Part shown: piece after piece, positions 53,169 to 64,000 of the stretch
How positions within the stretch are numbered: position 1 is the first letter of the stretch
How the letters are laid out: each line of letters begins with the position of its first letter
The notes under the pieces: model-generated
The model's input: the letters and a program-made list of their open reading frames with translations, nothing else
What the model was told of the DNA's origin: nothing
Database searches by the model: none
Translations under genes and position numbers: made by a program
Assembly (NCBI RefSeq): GCF_007830515.1
Contig: NZ_VLKT01000027.1
Location: 1-64,000, forward strand
Length of the DNA stretch: 64,000 bases
From: Mesorhizobium tianshanense
GTDB lineage: Bacteria; Pseudomonadota; Alphaproteobacteria; Rhizobiales; Rhizobiaceae
Direction of reading: 5' to 3'

Positions 53169-53933
53169 ATGAGTGATATGACTTCACGCCTCAGCGGCTG
53201 GATGGATTTCGCCAACCCGACACGGTTTGTCGGGTTGGCCGACAAGGTGGTGCCGTGGCTGGCGACCAGCGCCACACTCATCCTGGCCGCCGGGCTCTAT
53301 ATGGGCTTCACGGCGCCGGAGGATTTCCAGCAAGGCATCACCGTGCGCATCATGTATATCCATGTGCCCTTCGCCTGGCTGGCCATGATGTGTTTCACGC
53401 TGATGGCGATTTCCGCGTTGGGCACGCTGGTATGGCGCCATCCGCTGGCCGATGTCGCGCTGAAATCGGCGGCGCCCATCGGCGCCGTCTTTACAGCGCT
53501 CGCGCTGATCACCGGTTCGATCTGGGGCAAGCCGATGTGGGGCACCTGGTGGGTATGGGACGCGCGGCTGACCTCGGTCTTCGTACTGTTTTTGATGTAT
53601 CTCGGCGTCATCGCGCTGACGCGGGCACTCGACGACGCGGCACGTGCCGCCTGGGCCGCCGCAATCATCACCCTGGTCGGCTTCATCAACATCCCGATCA
53701 TCAAATTCTCGGTCGACTGGTGGAACACGCTGCATCAGCCAGCTTCGGTGTTCCGGCTCGGCGGACCGACCATCGATCCCAGCCTGTTGCGGCCGTTGCT
53801 GGTTATGGCTCTGGGCTTTACCGTGCTGTTCTTCGCGCTGCATCTGATGGCGATGCGCACCGAAATCCGGCGGCGCCGTGTCATTTCCATGCGCCGCATC
53901 GCGGCGAGGCAGGCCGAACGGCCACCAGCCTGA
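53169..53933 (+). CDS. ccmC: Heme exporter protein CcmC
   Basis: A 254-residue inner membrane protein of the heme-handling CcmC family, which loads heme onto CcmE for cytochrome c maturation. Six helices; the tryptophan-rich heme motif is WGTWWVWDARLTS, and the two heme-ligand His lie in MYIHVPFAW and NTLHQPAS. Start taken as the first ATG; ATG three codons later is possible. No ccmA, ccmB, ccmD or ccmG is adjacent, which is unusual. Confidence 0.95.
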   Translation: MSDMTSRLSGWMDFANPTRFVGLADKVVPWLATSATLILAAGLYMGFTAPEDFQQGITVRIMYIHVPFAWLAMMCFTLMAISALGTLVWRHPLADVALKSAAPIGAVFTALALITGSIWGKPMWGTWWVWDARLTSVFVLFLMYLGVIALTRALDDAARAAWAAAIITLVGFINIPIIKFSVDWWNTLHQPASVFRLGGPTIDPSLLRPLLVMALGFTVLFFALHLMAMRTEIRRRRVISMRRIAARQAERPPA

Positions 53934-53971
53934 TATCGACCTTTCCGAGGGAGGACGCTTAGGTGACGGGC

Positions 53972-55030
53972 TCAGCCCATGCGGCCGCGCGCCGCCACCG
54001 GCAACGTCTCCAGCACCCGTTCTCCGGCGATCAGGTGGACCTCGTCGAACAGATTGGTGACGACGCAGCAATGGTCGGGCACGATGCGCACGCGCTCGCC
54101 GATACGCAGCCTGGGGCCGCCGGAAAGCGTGATGTTGCCGTGCTCCTCGCTGAGGCCCGTGACGGTGGCGCCCGGAACGCCCAGCAATTCGCCGAAATCG
54201 GGCAACCCCAGCGTGTCGCTGGACAAGGCCTTGCTGCCGGCATCGAGGATGGCCCGCGTCGGCGTCGGATGGCTGACCACCGTCGACAGCACCGTCAGCG
54301 CACAATCGTCGAGACTTCCGACGCCTTTGGCGACCTGATAGCGGTCGAGATAGATATACGTGCCGGGCCGGTATTCGGTGACGACGCTGTCCTCGCCCGA
54401 GCGCCACATATCTGGCGTGCCGCCGCTGGAGATGCGTTCGCAGGCAAGACCGGATGCGGCGAGCGCCTGGCGCGCATCGGCGAGCCACGTCTCGGCCTCG
54501 GCGGCGCGGCCGGCCGCCGGATAGGTCATCAGCCCGCCGAAGGCCAGCCCCTTGGCCCTGTCGATCTCTCTGGCCAGTGCGACCGCCTCGCTGGCCGACT
54601 GGACGCCGCAGCGGCCCATGCCGGTGTCGCATTCAACCAGCACCGGCAGCCGGTGGTCGGGATCGGTGAAGGTGGCGGCGAGACCGCCAAGCGTTTCCAT
54701 GCTGTCAGCCGTCACCGACAGCGTCACACGGCCGTGCAGCGCCTTGAGGCGCTCCAACTTGGCCCTGCCCAGAATGTTGTAAGGGAGAAAAATGTCGGTG
54801 AGGCCGGCATCGGCCATCACTTCGGCTTCACCGATCTTCTGGCAGGTGATACCTACTGCGCCCGCCGCGATCTGCTTCTTTGCCCAGTAAGGCAGCTTGT
54901 GGGTCTTGATGTGCGGCCTGAGCTTCAGCCCGTGGCGGTCGGCATGGGCTTGCGCCCGCGCGATGTTGGCGTCGGCGCGCCCGACATCGATCAGGATTGC
55001 CGGCGTATCGAGGTCATCTATGCTGCGCAT
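53972..55030 (-). CDS. D-threonine aldolase / D-serine dehydratase-like PLP enzyme
   Basis: A 352-residue fold-type III (alanine racemase-like) PLP enzyme of the DSD1/D-threonine aldolase family. LDTPAILIDVGRADANIARA is followed by LRPHIKTHKLPYWAKKQ, whose Lys binds PLP; SSGGTPDMW binds the cofactor phosphate, and the late PDHCCVV supplies the metal-binding His and Cys. It acts on D-3-hydroxy amino acids; the exact substrate is not clear. Start MRSIDDLDTP chosen over a much longer open frame. Divergent from the D-lyxose isomerase-like gene. Confidence 0.88.
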   Translation of the reverse strand: MRSIDDLDTPAILIDVGRADANIARAQAHADRHGLKLRPHIKTHKLPYWAKKQIAAGAVGITCQKIGEAEVMADAGLTDIFLPYNILGRAKLERLKALHGRVTLSVTADSMETLGGLAATFTDPDHRLPVLVECDTGMGRCGVQSASEAVALAREIDRAKGLAFGGLMTYPAAGRAAEAETWLADARQALAASGLACERISSGGTPDMWRSGEDSVVTEYRPGTYIYLDRYQVAKGVGSLDDCALTVLSTVVSHPTPTRAILDAGSKALSSDTLGLPDFGELLGVPGATVTGLSEEHGNITLSGGPRLRIGERVRIVPDHCCVVTNLFDEVHLIAGERVLETLPVAARGRMG

Positions 55031-55174
55031 GGGGTTGTCACCGTCAGGAATTCGTTCGAACTTATGGCCCTGATCGGACCGGATGTCATGAGGCCAGCTC
55101 ACGCAGTTTACGTCGACACCGGACCGGCGTTCGGCTATTCGCAGTAGTCGCCGCCTGAAGAAGGGATCACGACC

Positions 55175-55861
55175 ATGAAACGTTCCACCGTCAACGACAT
55201 CATCCGCGATGCCGACGCCTTCATTCGCTCGTTCGGCTACATCATGCCGCCCTTCGCCTATTGGAGCCCGGAAGAGATGAAGGCGCGCCGGCAGGATTCG
55301 TCGGCCATCTTCTCCTCCCGGCTTGGCTGGGACATCACCGACTACGGGCAGGGTAAGTTTAGCGAACTCGGCCTCTTCCTGTTCACCGTTCGCAACGGTC
55401 GCTACGAGGACATGAAGAAGGGCATGGGCATGCTCTATGCCGAGAAGATCATGATCTCGCGCAAGGACCAGCTGTCGCCGATGCACCGCCACAACATCAA
55501 GGCCGAAGACATCATCAACCGTGGTGGTGGCAAGCTGGTGCTGGAACTGTTCATGCACGATCGCGATGGCGGCATCGATCCGAAGGCCGAGGTATCGGTG
55601 CCTGTCGACGGAACCATCCACCGGCTGCCGGCGGGCGGGCTCCTGAAGCTCGACCCAGGCCAGAGCGTCACGCTTCTGCCGGGCGTCTGGCATGCCTTCT
55701 GGGCCGAGGGCAAGGACGTGCTGATCGGCGAGGTGTCGACCGTCAACGACGATCTCACCGACAATGTCTTCCGCGAACCGATCGGCCGCTTCGCCGACAT
55801 CGACGAGGATGTTTCGCCGTTGCACCTGCTCGTGTCCGACTACGAGAAGTGGGTGGGGTAG
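55175..55861 (+). CDS. D-lyxose ketol-isomerase-like cupin protein
   Basis: A 228-residue protein of the D-lyxose isomerase family (cupin, formerly DUF1498). Metal ligands appear in SPMHRHNIKAEDIINRGGG (two His, one Glu) and GVWHAFWAEG (His). Such enzymes interconvert D-lyxose and D-xylulose. GYIMPPFAYWSPEE is the family N-terminal motif. It is divergent from the D-threonine aldolase-like gene by 144 bases; the two may share regulation. Confidence 0.88.
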   Translation: MKRSTVNDIIRDADAFIRSFGYIMPPFAYWSPEEMKARRQDSSAIFSSRLGWDITDYGQGKFSELGLFLFTVRNGRYEDMKKGMGMLYAEKIMISRKDQLSPMHRHNIKAEDIINRGGGKLVLELFMHDRDGGIDPKAEVSVPVDGTIHRLPAGGLLKLDPGQSVTLLPGVWHAFWAEGKDVLIGEVSTVNDDLTDNVFREPIGRFADIDEDVSPLHLLVSDYEKWVG

Positions 55862-55910
55862 ACCATCAGCATAGTTGGACGCGGTTTGGGCTACGGTCCC
55901 GCAGTCCCGC

Positions 55911-56153
55911 CTACCACATCATGAAGGAAGCGACATCCGCGTCGGAAACCTTGCCCGCCGTCGCGTCGGCGATCGCCTGGTCGACGATGGCCGCGCCCTC
56001 GGCGACCTCGTCCTCGGTCAGTGTCAGCGGCGGCATGAATTCGAGCACATTGGCCTTCAGCCCGACATAGGTGAAGGCCGCGCCCAGTTCGTAGCCGCGA
56101 TAGATGATCTTGGCTGTCGTTGTCGCCGCGACCGGCTCGCGTGTCTTGCGGTC
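55911..56153 (-). pseudogene. Class III aminotransferase, C-terminal remnant
   Basis: The last ~80 codons of a PLP class III aminotransferase of the 4-aminobutyrate/diaminobutyrate type: DRKTREPVAATTTAKIIYRG, then AFTYVGLKANVLEFMPPLTL and the family end ADVASFMMW with a proper stop. Everything before it, including the PLP-lysine domain, is missing; upstream reads into unrelated DNA and the metH promoter. It is therefore a deletion remnant that lies 120 bases from metH. Confidence 0.8.
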
Positions 56154-56220
56154 AACACTGGAAGACGGGGGGCCACTAAACCTGAAGCGATTTGCCCTGG
56201 GCGTGGCAATAGCGTATATT

Positions 56221-56241
56221 GACATAAATATGTCTTTATGT
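56221..56241. promoter_or_regulatory. Nested palindromes in the metH promoter
   Basis: GACATA-AA-TATGTC (56221-56234) overlaps ACATAAA-TATGTC-TTTATGT (56222-56241). These nested dyads suit an ArsR-type regulator, for example the SahR-like factors that control methionine-cycle genes in some proteobacteria. Naming it is inference. Confidence 0.5.
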
Positions 56242-56275
56242 GATCTAAGCGCGACTGTCGCCTTAAGGATGAAAA

Positions 56276-60085
<3,810 letters not shown>

Positions 60086-60237
60086 GGCCGCGGGTCATGC
60101 AGCCGTTTCCGGAAGAGCTGATGACCCATGTGGAAGATCGGTCGCGATGTCGGCAATCGGGAAACATAGGGGGTCCCCGGAAGGCAGCACGGCGTATCAA
60201 ATGAAACCGTGCTGCCCATGTGTTCAGTGATTCCAAA

Positions 60238-60552
60238 TCACCCGGCGGGCCTATAAGCGCCGGCAGCCTTGTTGGCAGCCGCGAGCACGGCTTTCATATC
60301 AAGTTCCTCAAGAACGACGAGATCGGTCACCGAGCCGCTTGCTCGCACCGCTAGCGTTAGGCCCATCCCAGCAGATTGGTCCGGAACCTCACCGTTGATG
60401 ACAATGTCATAGATGCCGCGAGTAAACATCATGCTGGCCACTTTGCCGCCGACGCTTTCAAAAAGCGCCTTGATGGCAGCTTCCCGGTCTGAGCCCTGCA
60501 TCAATCCTTTAGCAGCATGGGGTGCGTAGTTTGCCAATACAGTCACTTTCAT
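60238..60552 (-). CDS. GYD-domain protein
   Basis: A 104-residue protein of the GYD family (PF08734), a small ferredoxin-like fold often found in rhizobia. MKVTVLANYAPHAAKGLMQG begins it, and the GYD-type motif appears as FTRGIYDIVI near residue 48; the canonical GYD reads IYD here. The start ATG at 60552 has GGAGGA before it. Function of the family unknown. It lies between metH and the phage-like region, on the opposite strand. Confidence 0.8.
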   Translation of the reverse strand: MKVTVLANYAPHAAKGLMQGSDREAAIKALFESVGGKVASMMFTRGIYDIVINGEVPDQSAGMGLTLAVRASGSVTDLVVLEELDMKAVLAAANKAAGAYRPAG

Positions 60553-60567
60553 CGGGCATTCCTCCAA

Positions 60568-60852
60568 ATTTTATTGTTTCGTGAGGCGCAAAATATTTGA
60601 ACAACACGAGAATTATTTCTCTTTTCATTAATTACAGGGGCACGTGGAGGCCCGCTGCATCGTCAATATGCGCCTAGACTAATATAATGACAATCCCAAT
60701 CGGGCAGATCTATACGCCCGACACCGGGCCGAATGCATACGGCAAGGCCAAGGGCGGTCGCATCCCGAAAGCTGTTATTTCGGCGTGGCCAAGGTCGAAC
60801 GCGACCAGGAGCTCGGATTCGTGGCGCAGCATGAGCCGCGTTCCAATGGCGG
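60568..60852. other. Intergenic region holding the junction to phage-like DNA
   Basis: The first 100 bases are AT-rich and hold the promoter of the GYD gene. A short open frame begins at ATG 60687 (MTIPIGQIYTPDTGPNAY) but matches nothing I recognise and soon meets the metH-like repeat. No RNA gene is apparent. Confidence 0.5.
60757..60809 (+). repeat. Second copy of the 53-bp metH repeat
   Basis: It matches the metH coding stretch 59926-59978 with two mismatches (at 60773 and 60787). Read in the metH frame it would encode SHPESCYFGVAKVERDQ and then diverges. It lies 43 bases upstream of the capsid-like frame and marks a recombination or insertion junction. Confidence 0.9.
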
Positions 60853-61938
60853 ATGCCAATCGTCAGCCGACGCACGGCCGAAGAAACCCTCCGGCGCCTG
60901 GGCGGCACCGATCAAGACATTTCCGGACTCAAGGGCCAGCTCGCCGAAATCCGTCAGCAACTTGCGCGGGGAAGCGGCTGGGAGCCTGCCAAGCCGGAGA
61001 CATGGGGCGAGCAGTTCACGCAGCACAAAGGGCTGGAAGCCTTCCGCGACGAACACAGCCGGCCGGGCCGCTTTCGCGTCGACATGAAAACGACGCTGAC
61101 CAACGATCCTGCCTCCGGCGGCAGCCTTGGTGTTCCGACGCGCGATGCCCCGGCCATGATGCCGCGCCGCCGCATGGCTGTCCGCGATCTCCTTCCGGTC
61201 GTTTCTGTCTCGTCCAATGCCGTCGAGTATCCGGCGCAGACCGGCCGGACTAACAACGCCGCGACCGTAGCCGAGGGCGCGGCGAAGCCTGAATCGGCGC
61301 TGGCCTTCGTTCTGCGCACCTTGCCGACGCAAGTCATCGCTCACTGGATTCCGGCGAGTCGGCAAGTGATCGACGATGTGCCTCAGCTCCGCGATATCAT
61401 CGACGGCGAACTACGCTATGGGCTGGCGCTCGCCGAGGAAGCGCAGTTGCTCAACGGCGACGGCACCGGCAGCAACCTCAACGGCCTTGTCACGAACGCC
61501 ACGGCCTTCGCGGCGCCGTTCGTCATCACCACCCCGACCATGCTCGACACGATCGGCCTGGCTATCCTGCAAAACGCGCTGGCTGACTTTCCGGCGGACG
61601 GCATCGTCATGCATCCGTCGGACTGGATGCGCATGCGCCTTCTGAAAGACGCCGATGGTCGCTATATCCTTGGCGATCCACAAGCGGTGATCACGCCGGC
61701 ATTGTTCGGCCTGCCTGTCGTGGCAACGCAAGCGATGGCCGTCGATAAGTTCCTTGTCGGCAGCTACCAGCAAGCCGGCACCTTGTACGATCGCTGGGCC
61801 GCGCGCGTCGAGGTCAGCACCGAGCATGCCGATTTCTTCGTTAGAAACTTGGTGGCGATCCTCGCCGAGGAGCGGATCGGCCTTGCCGTCAAGCAGGCGA
61901 CGGCACTGACCTATGGCGACTTCGGCAACGTGGCCTGA
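60853..61938 (+). CDS. HK97-type phage major capsid protein (orphan)
   Basis: A 361-residue protein that matches phage HK97-like major capsid proteins. A short helical N-terminal delta-like part is followed by GRFRVDMKTTLTNDPASGGS, then VEYPAQTGRTNNAATVAEGA, PASRQVIDDVPQLRDIIDGE, LLNGDGTGSNLNGL and the C-terminal FVRNLVAILAEERIGLAV. These are standard HK97 fold motifs. The delta domain is short and may be truncated by the junction upstream. No portal, protease, terminase or tail gene is nearby, so it is a phage remnant or part of an unusual element. Confidence 0.85.
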   Translation: MPIVSRRTAEETLRRLGGTDQDISGLKGQLAEIRQQLARGSGWEPAKPETWGEQFTQHKGLEAFRDEHSRPGRFRVDMKTTLTNDPASGGSLGVPTRDAPAMMPRRRMAVRDLLPVVSVSSNAVEYPAQTGRTNNAATVAEGAAKPESALAFVLRTLPTQVIAHWIPASRQVIDDVPQLRDIIDGELRYGLALAEEAQLLNGDGTGSNLNGLVTNATAFAAPFVITTPTMLDTIGLAILQNALADFPADGIVMHPSDWMRMRLLKDADGRYILGDPQAVITPALFGLPVVATQAMAVDKFLVGSYQQAGTLYDRWAARVEVSTEHADFFVRNLVAILAEERIGLAVKQATALTYGDFGNVA

Positions 61939-62160
61939 TATCGGCGAGCACCCATGACAATGAGGCTCGCCGAGCGGCGGCTGGTGTGAGGCGATCGCAC
62001 CGGCCGCTATCGCACGAGGCGGAATACGGGTTCCGACCCTTCTCGGACTATCAATGCTCTTGGACTTCGGGAGCTTGCGACCGTAAACTACCTTTCGCAG
62101 TCCACGAATTATTACAATACTGCCCTCTTGAATCAGCTTGGCGATCAGGATCGGAACTGA
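61939..62160. other. Non-coding gap, no recognised feature
   Basis: These 222 bases hold short open frames only. A promoter for the next gene may lie near AATTATTACAATACT at about 62105-62119, but the assignment is weak. Confidence 0.35.
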
Positions 62161-62745
62161 ATGACTAAAGTTAAGGTGCGGCTGCAAGCGCGTCGCCACA
62201 TCTACATCCACAACGACCTTGCGAACGCGGCCTACTACTTCAAAGCGCGGATTGAGCAGCGGATCGCAAATGACGACCGTGAGGGCGTCGGCCTTGAGAT
62301 AATGGCCGGTCTTACGATGCTGGCATTCGCCATCGAGGCCAAGTTGAACTTTTTGGGGGACCGCCTAGTCAAAGGCTGGAGGGAGCGAGCGCCCGCGCTG
62401 GTGAAAGTCGAAACCATCTGCGCCCACGTTGGAATAACGCCGGACTTCACGACGAGGCCGTACCTTAGCGTCAAGGAACTCAAGGAATTCCGGGACACGC
62501 TGGCCCACGGCAAGCCCCTCGATCTTTACTTTGACGAGGAGGTTGTCGCCACGCCCGACGAACTGGACCAGCGCGGGTTGATGCATCCCGACTGGGAGAC
62601 ATTCGTCAACAAGGATTTTCTCGCCCGTGCCTACGACGACGTGAACGACATCTGGGAAGACCTGTTGGCCCGATCGAAACTGGAGGTCTTCGAAACGTTG
62701 ACGCGCGGAGACAGAAGCATGCAATTCATCGATCACGTGGAGTAG
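62161..62745 (+). CDS. Hypothetical protein, possibly HEPN-like
   Basis: A 194-residue soluble, mostly helical protein I do not recognise. LEIMAGLTMLAFAIEAKLNF near residue 45 and LSVKELKEFRDTLAHGKPLD near residue 105 recall the Arg-x4-6-His core of HEPN domains (here RDTLAHG), but this is weak evidence. No signal peptide or membrane helix. It lies in the mobile-looking right-hand region near a second HEPN-like gene. Function unknown. Confidence 0.6.
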   Translation: MTKVKVRLQARRHIYIHNDLANAAYYFKARIEQRIANDDREGVGLEIMAGLTMLAFAIEAKLNFLGDRLVKGWRERAPALVKVETICAHVGITPDFTTRPYLSVKELKEFRDTLAHGKPLDLYFDEEVVATPDELDQRGLMHPDWETFVNKDFLARAYDDVNDIWEDLLARSKLEVFETLTRGDRSMQFIDHVE

Positions 62746-62889
62746 AGATAGCAATCTAGAGCATTTGGCGGGCCCTTGGCCTTGAAGTTTCCCCAAGGGG
62801 GGGCGGCAAATAAGTTGCCAAGGCCGCCGCCCGGCGGGCCGGCGCGCAGCCCATTCGCGGAATTTTTTCTCCGCTGGAAAAATCGAGCC

Positions 62890-62976
62890 TCGGAGTTTTT
62901 AGAAGCTGTGGATGCAAATCGAGTTTTTTAGTCTGTGGATGCAAAATCGGAGTTTTTTACCTCTGTGGAGGCAAAA
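62890..62976. repeat. Three tandem iteron-like repeats
   Basis: Three imperfect units of 29, 28 and 30 bases (62890-62918, 62919-62946, 62947-62976) follow one another. Each begins TCGGAG or TCGAG, has a T-run in the middle and ends with CTGTGGATGCAAA or a one-base variant. They are plus-strand oriented in a 295-base gap (62746-63040) without genes; the left part of the gap is GC-rich with short palindromes. Iterons of replication origins have this size and arrangement. Confidence 0.75.
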
Positions 62977-63040
62977 TCTGCTGGATGGCCAAAAGCAAGT
63001 GAGTTCGGCCCCGGATGTCAGCTATCCTACAGGTGATTGC

Positions 63041-64000
63041 TTAAGTGGCGCCCCCCGGTGCAGCGCCGCCGAAATGCGGTCTCGGGGGGGTAAGGAGGAG
63101 CTGCATTTCCTTCGCGAGAACCTTCCTGCACAAGCCGCGAAGCTCGAAAAAAAGCACCTGCTCCTTATCGGTCAAGCGGCTCTTGCCGCTGTGAACGATC
63201 TGAGATCGCACGTGGTAGATCGCCCGGAACTTCTGCAGAATCTCGTGCCGTTCCGATTGGGTTTCGCCCAGCAGATAAGCGCATCGATTGCTCAACAATT
63301 CGGTGAGACCTGTTAGATCGGACGCTTCTTTGTCCCCGAGAAGAATCTCAAGGGCGACCATTGCTTGTACAAACGCCAACAATTGGTTCGAACCAGCATA
63401 GCTATCGAACAGCCAACGCCCAGCACGGCGAATCCGTATGCTCCTCGTGCCCGCACCAAAGATGGCTCCGATCCGCTCGAGACTCCAGTTGGTGAATGCT
63501 CTCCAATTCATCTCTGAGGTCTTGTCGTTTGCGCCAACGATTTCCACCCGCTCGACGAAATCCGAGAATTCGGGATCGATTTCGAATGCCGTGTCCAAAT
63601 AGACTCTTTCCCCATCGACCCGATGGACGAAGATTTGTTTTCGAACGCGACCAAAAATCGGCGCCGTCTTTTGCTGCCCGACCTGGAAAAGGGCAACAGC
63701 AAGACCGAGGCCAAAGAACGACCGCGCCTGCTCAATAGCGTGCGCCGCAGTCAGACTGATCCCATATTGATCGACAAAGCCGTCTGAATCGATCTAAAGG
63801 CAAACACCATCTTCCGGCATTCGCGGCTGCATCACTGCAAAAATTGAGCCGAACGGATTTGGCTCTTTTTCGCTGACGGCGTCAGATGGTCTGAATTTCG
63901 CCCTGAAATCTTCGTCGATTTTATGAACTCTGGGGTTGGCTCGCTTACTGTCGGCAAGAGAACTTGCCAACTGATCGAACGATGCCGGCAGAGGCAGCGA
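63041..64000 (-). pseudogene. HEPN-like protein gene interrupted by an in-frame amber codon (cut by window edge)
   Basis: On the minus strand one frame stays open from the window edge for 68 codons, meets a single TAG at 63796-63794, and continues in the same frame for another 250 codons. The part after the stop resembles Apea-like HEPN domains: ALEILLGDKEASDLTGLTEL, ETQSERHEILQKFRAIYHVR and the RSQIVHSG active-site motif. No ATG or GTG directly follows the TAG, so the stop splits one gene. It is a nonsense pseudogene, a readthrough gene or a sequencing error. HEPN proteins are often RNases in defence or toxin systems. Lower GC than the chromosome. Confidence 0.7.

Noticed and set aside
60853..61938. 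Encapsulin nanocompartment
   Set aside because: The motifs fit phage HK97 capsid proteins better than encapsulins, and no cargo enzyme with a targeting tail is adjacent.

Overview
The window looks like a chromosomal segment of a GC-rich alphaproteobacterium of the order Rhizobiales, most likely Mesorhizobium or a close relative. This is inferred from gene content (ndvB/ndvA cyclic beta-1,2-glucan genes, a complete hut cluster with the formimino-glutamate deiminase route, queF, Zur-type zinc uptake genes), from the codon style, and from several short palindromic repeats of the kind scattered through rhizobial genomes. No rRNA, tRNA or CRISPR array was found.

Layout. 1-334 is the 3' end of a group II intron (maturase C-terminus plus domains V and VI). 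385-7342 holds three LysR regulators, an EamA exporter, mutL and a quinone-oxidoreductase-like enzyme. 7435-10677 is a two-gene unit: an MttB-family (trimethylamine methyltransferase-like) protein and a Tat-exported substrate-binding protein. 10775-13006 is a tight unit of two paralogous small exported proteins and an enolase-superfamily dehydratase. queF and a two-domain N-demethylase-like flavoenzyme follow, then a small membrane protein with a divergent MarR regulator, a GGDEF-EAL protein, and the threonine degradation pair kbl-tdh.

21577-29255 is centred on tyrosine and homogentisate catabolism: a MarR regulator divergent from hmgA, then an MBL-fold hydrolase, a fumarylacetoacetase-family gene and a DinB-fold protein, and further on hppD with a divergent Lrp regulator. 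A VapBC-type toxin-antitoxin pair sits between them. 29372-33337 is a zinc uptake operon (znuC-znuB-znuA) with a separately promoted COG0523 metallochaperone; both promoters carry the same 12-base Zur-like core. 33925-42129 is the histidine utilisation cluster: hutF-hutC on the minus strand and hutI-H-G-U-D on the plus strand around one perfect palindromic HutC-type operator.

42375-53069 carries the giant cyclic beta-1,2-glucan synthase (ndvB) and its ABC exporter (ndvA), important for osmoadaptation and host infection in rhizobia. Then come an isolated ccmC, a D-threonine-aldolase/D-serine-dehydratase-like enzyme, a D-lyxose isomerase-like protein, a truncated class III aminotransferase remnant, and metH (cobalamin-dependent methionine synthase).

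From about 60.6 kb to the right edge the sequence changes character. A 53-base piece of metH is repeated next to an orphan HK97-type phage capsid gene, followed by a protein of unknown function, three tandem iteron-like repeats, and a HEPN-like gene broken by a single in-frame amber codon. This right end looks like an acquired or decaying mobile region and is the least explained part of the window.
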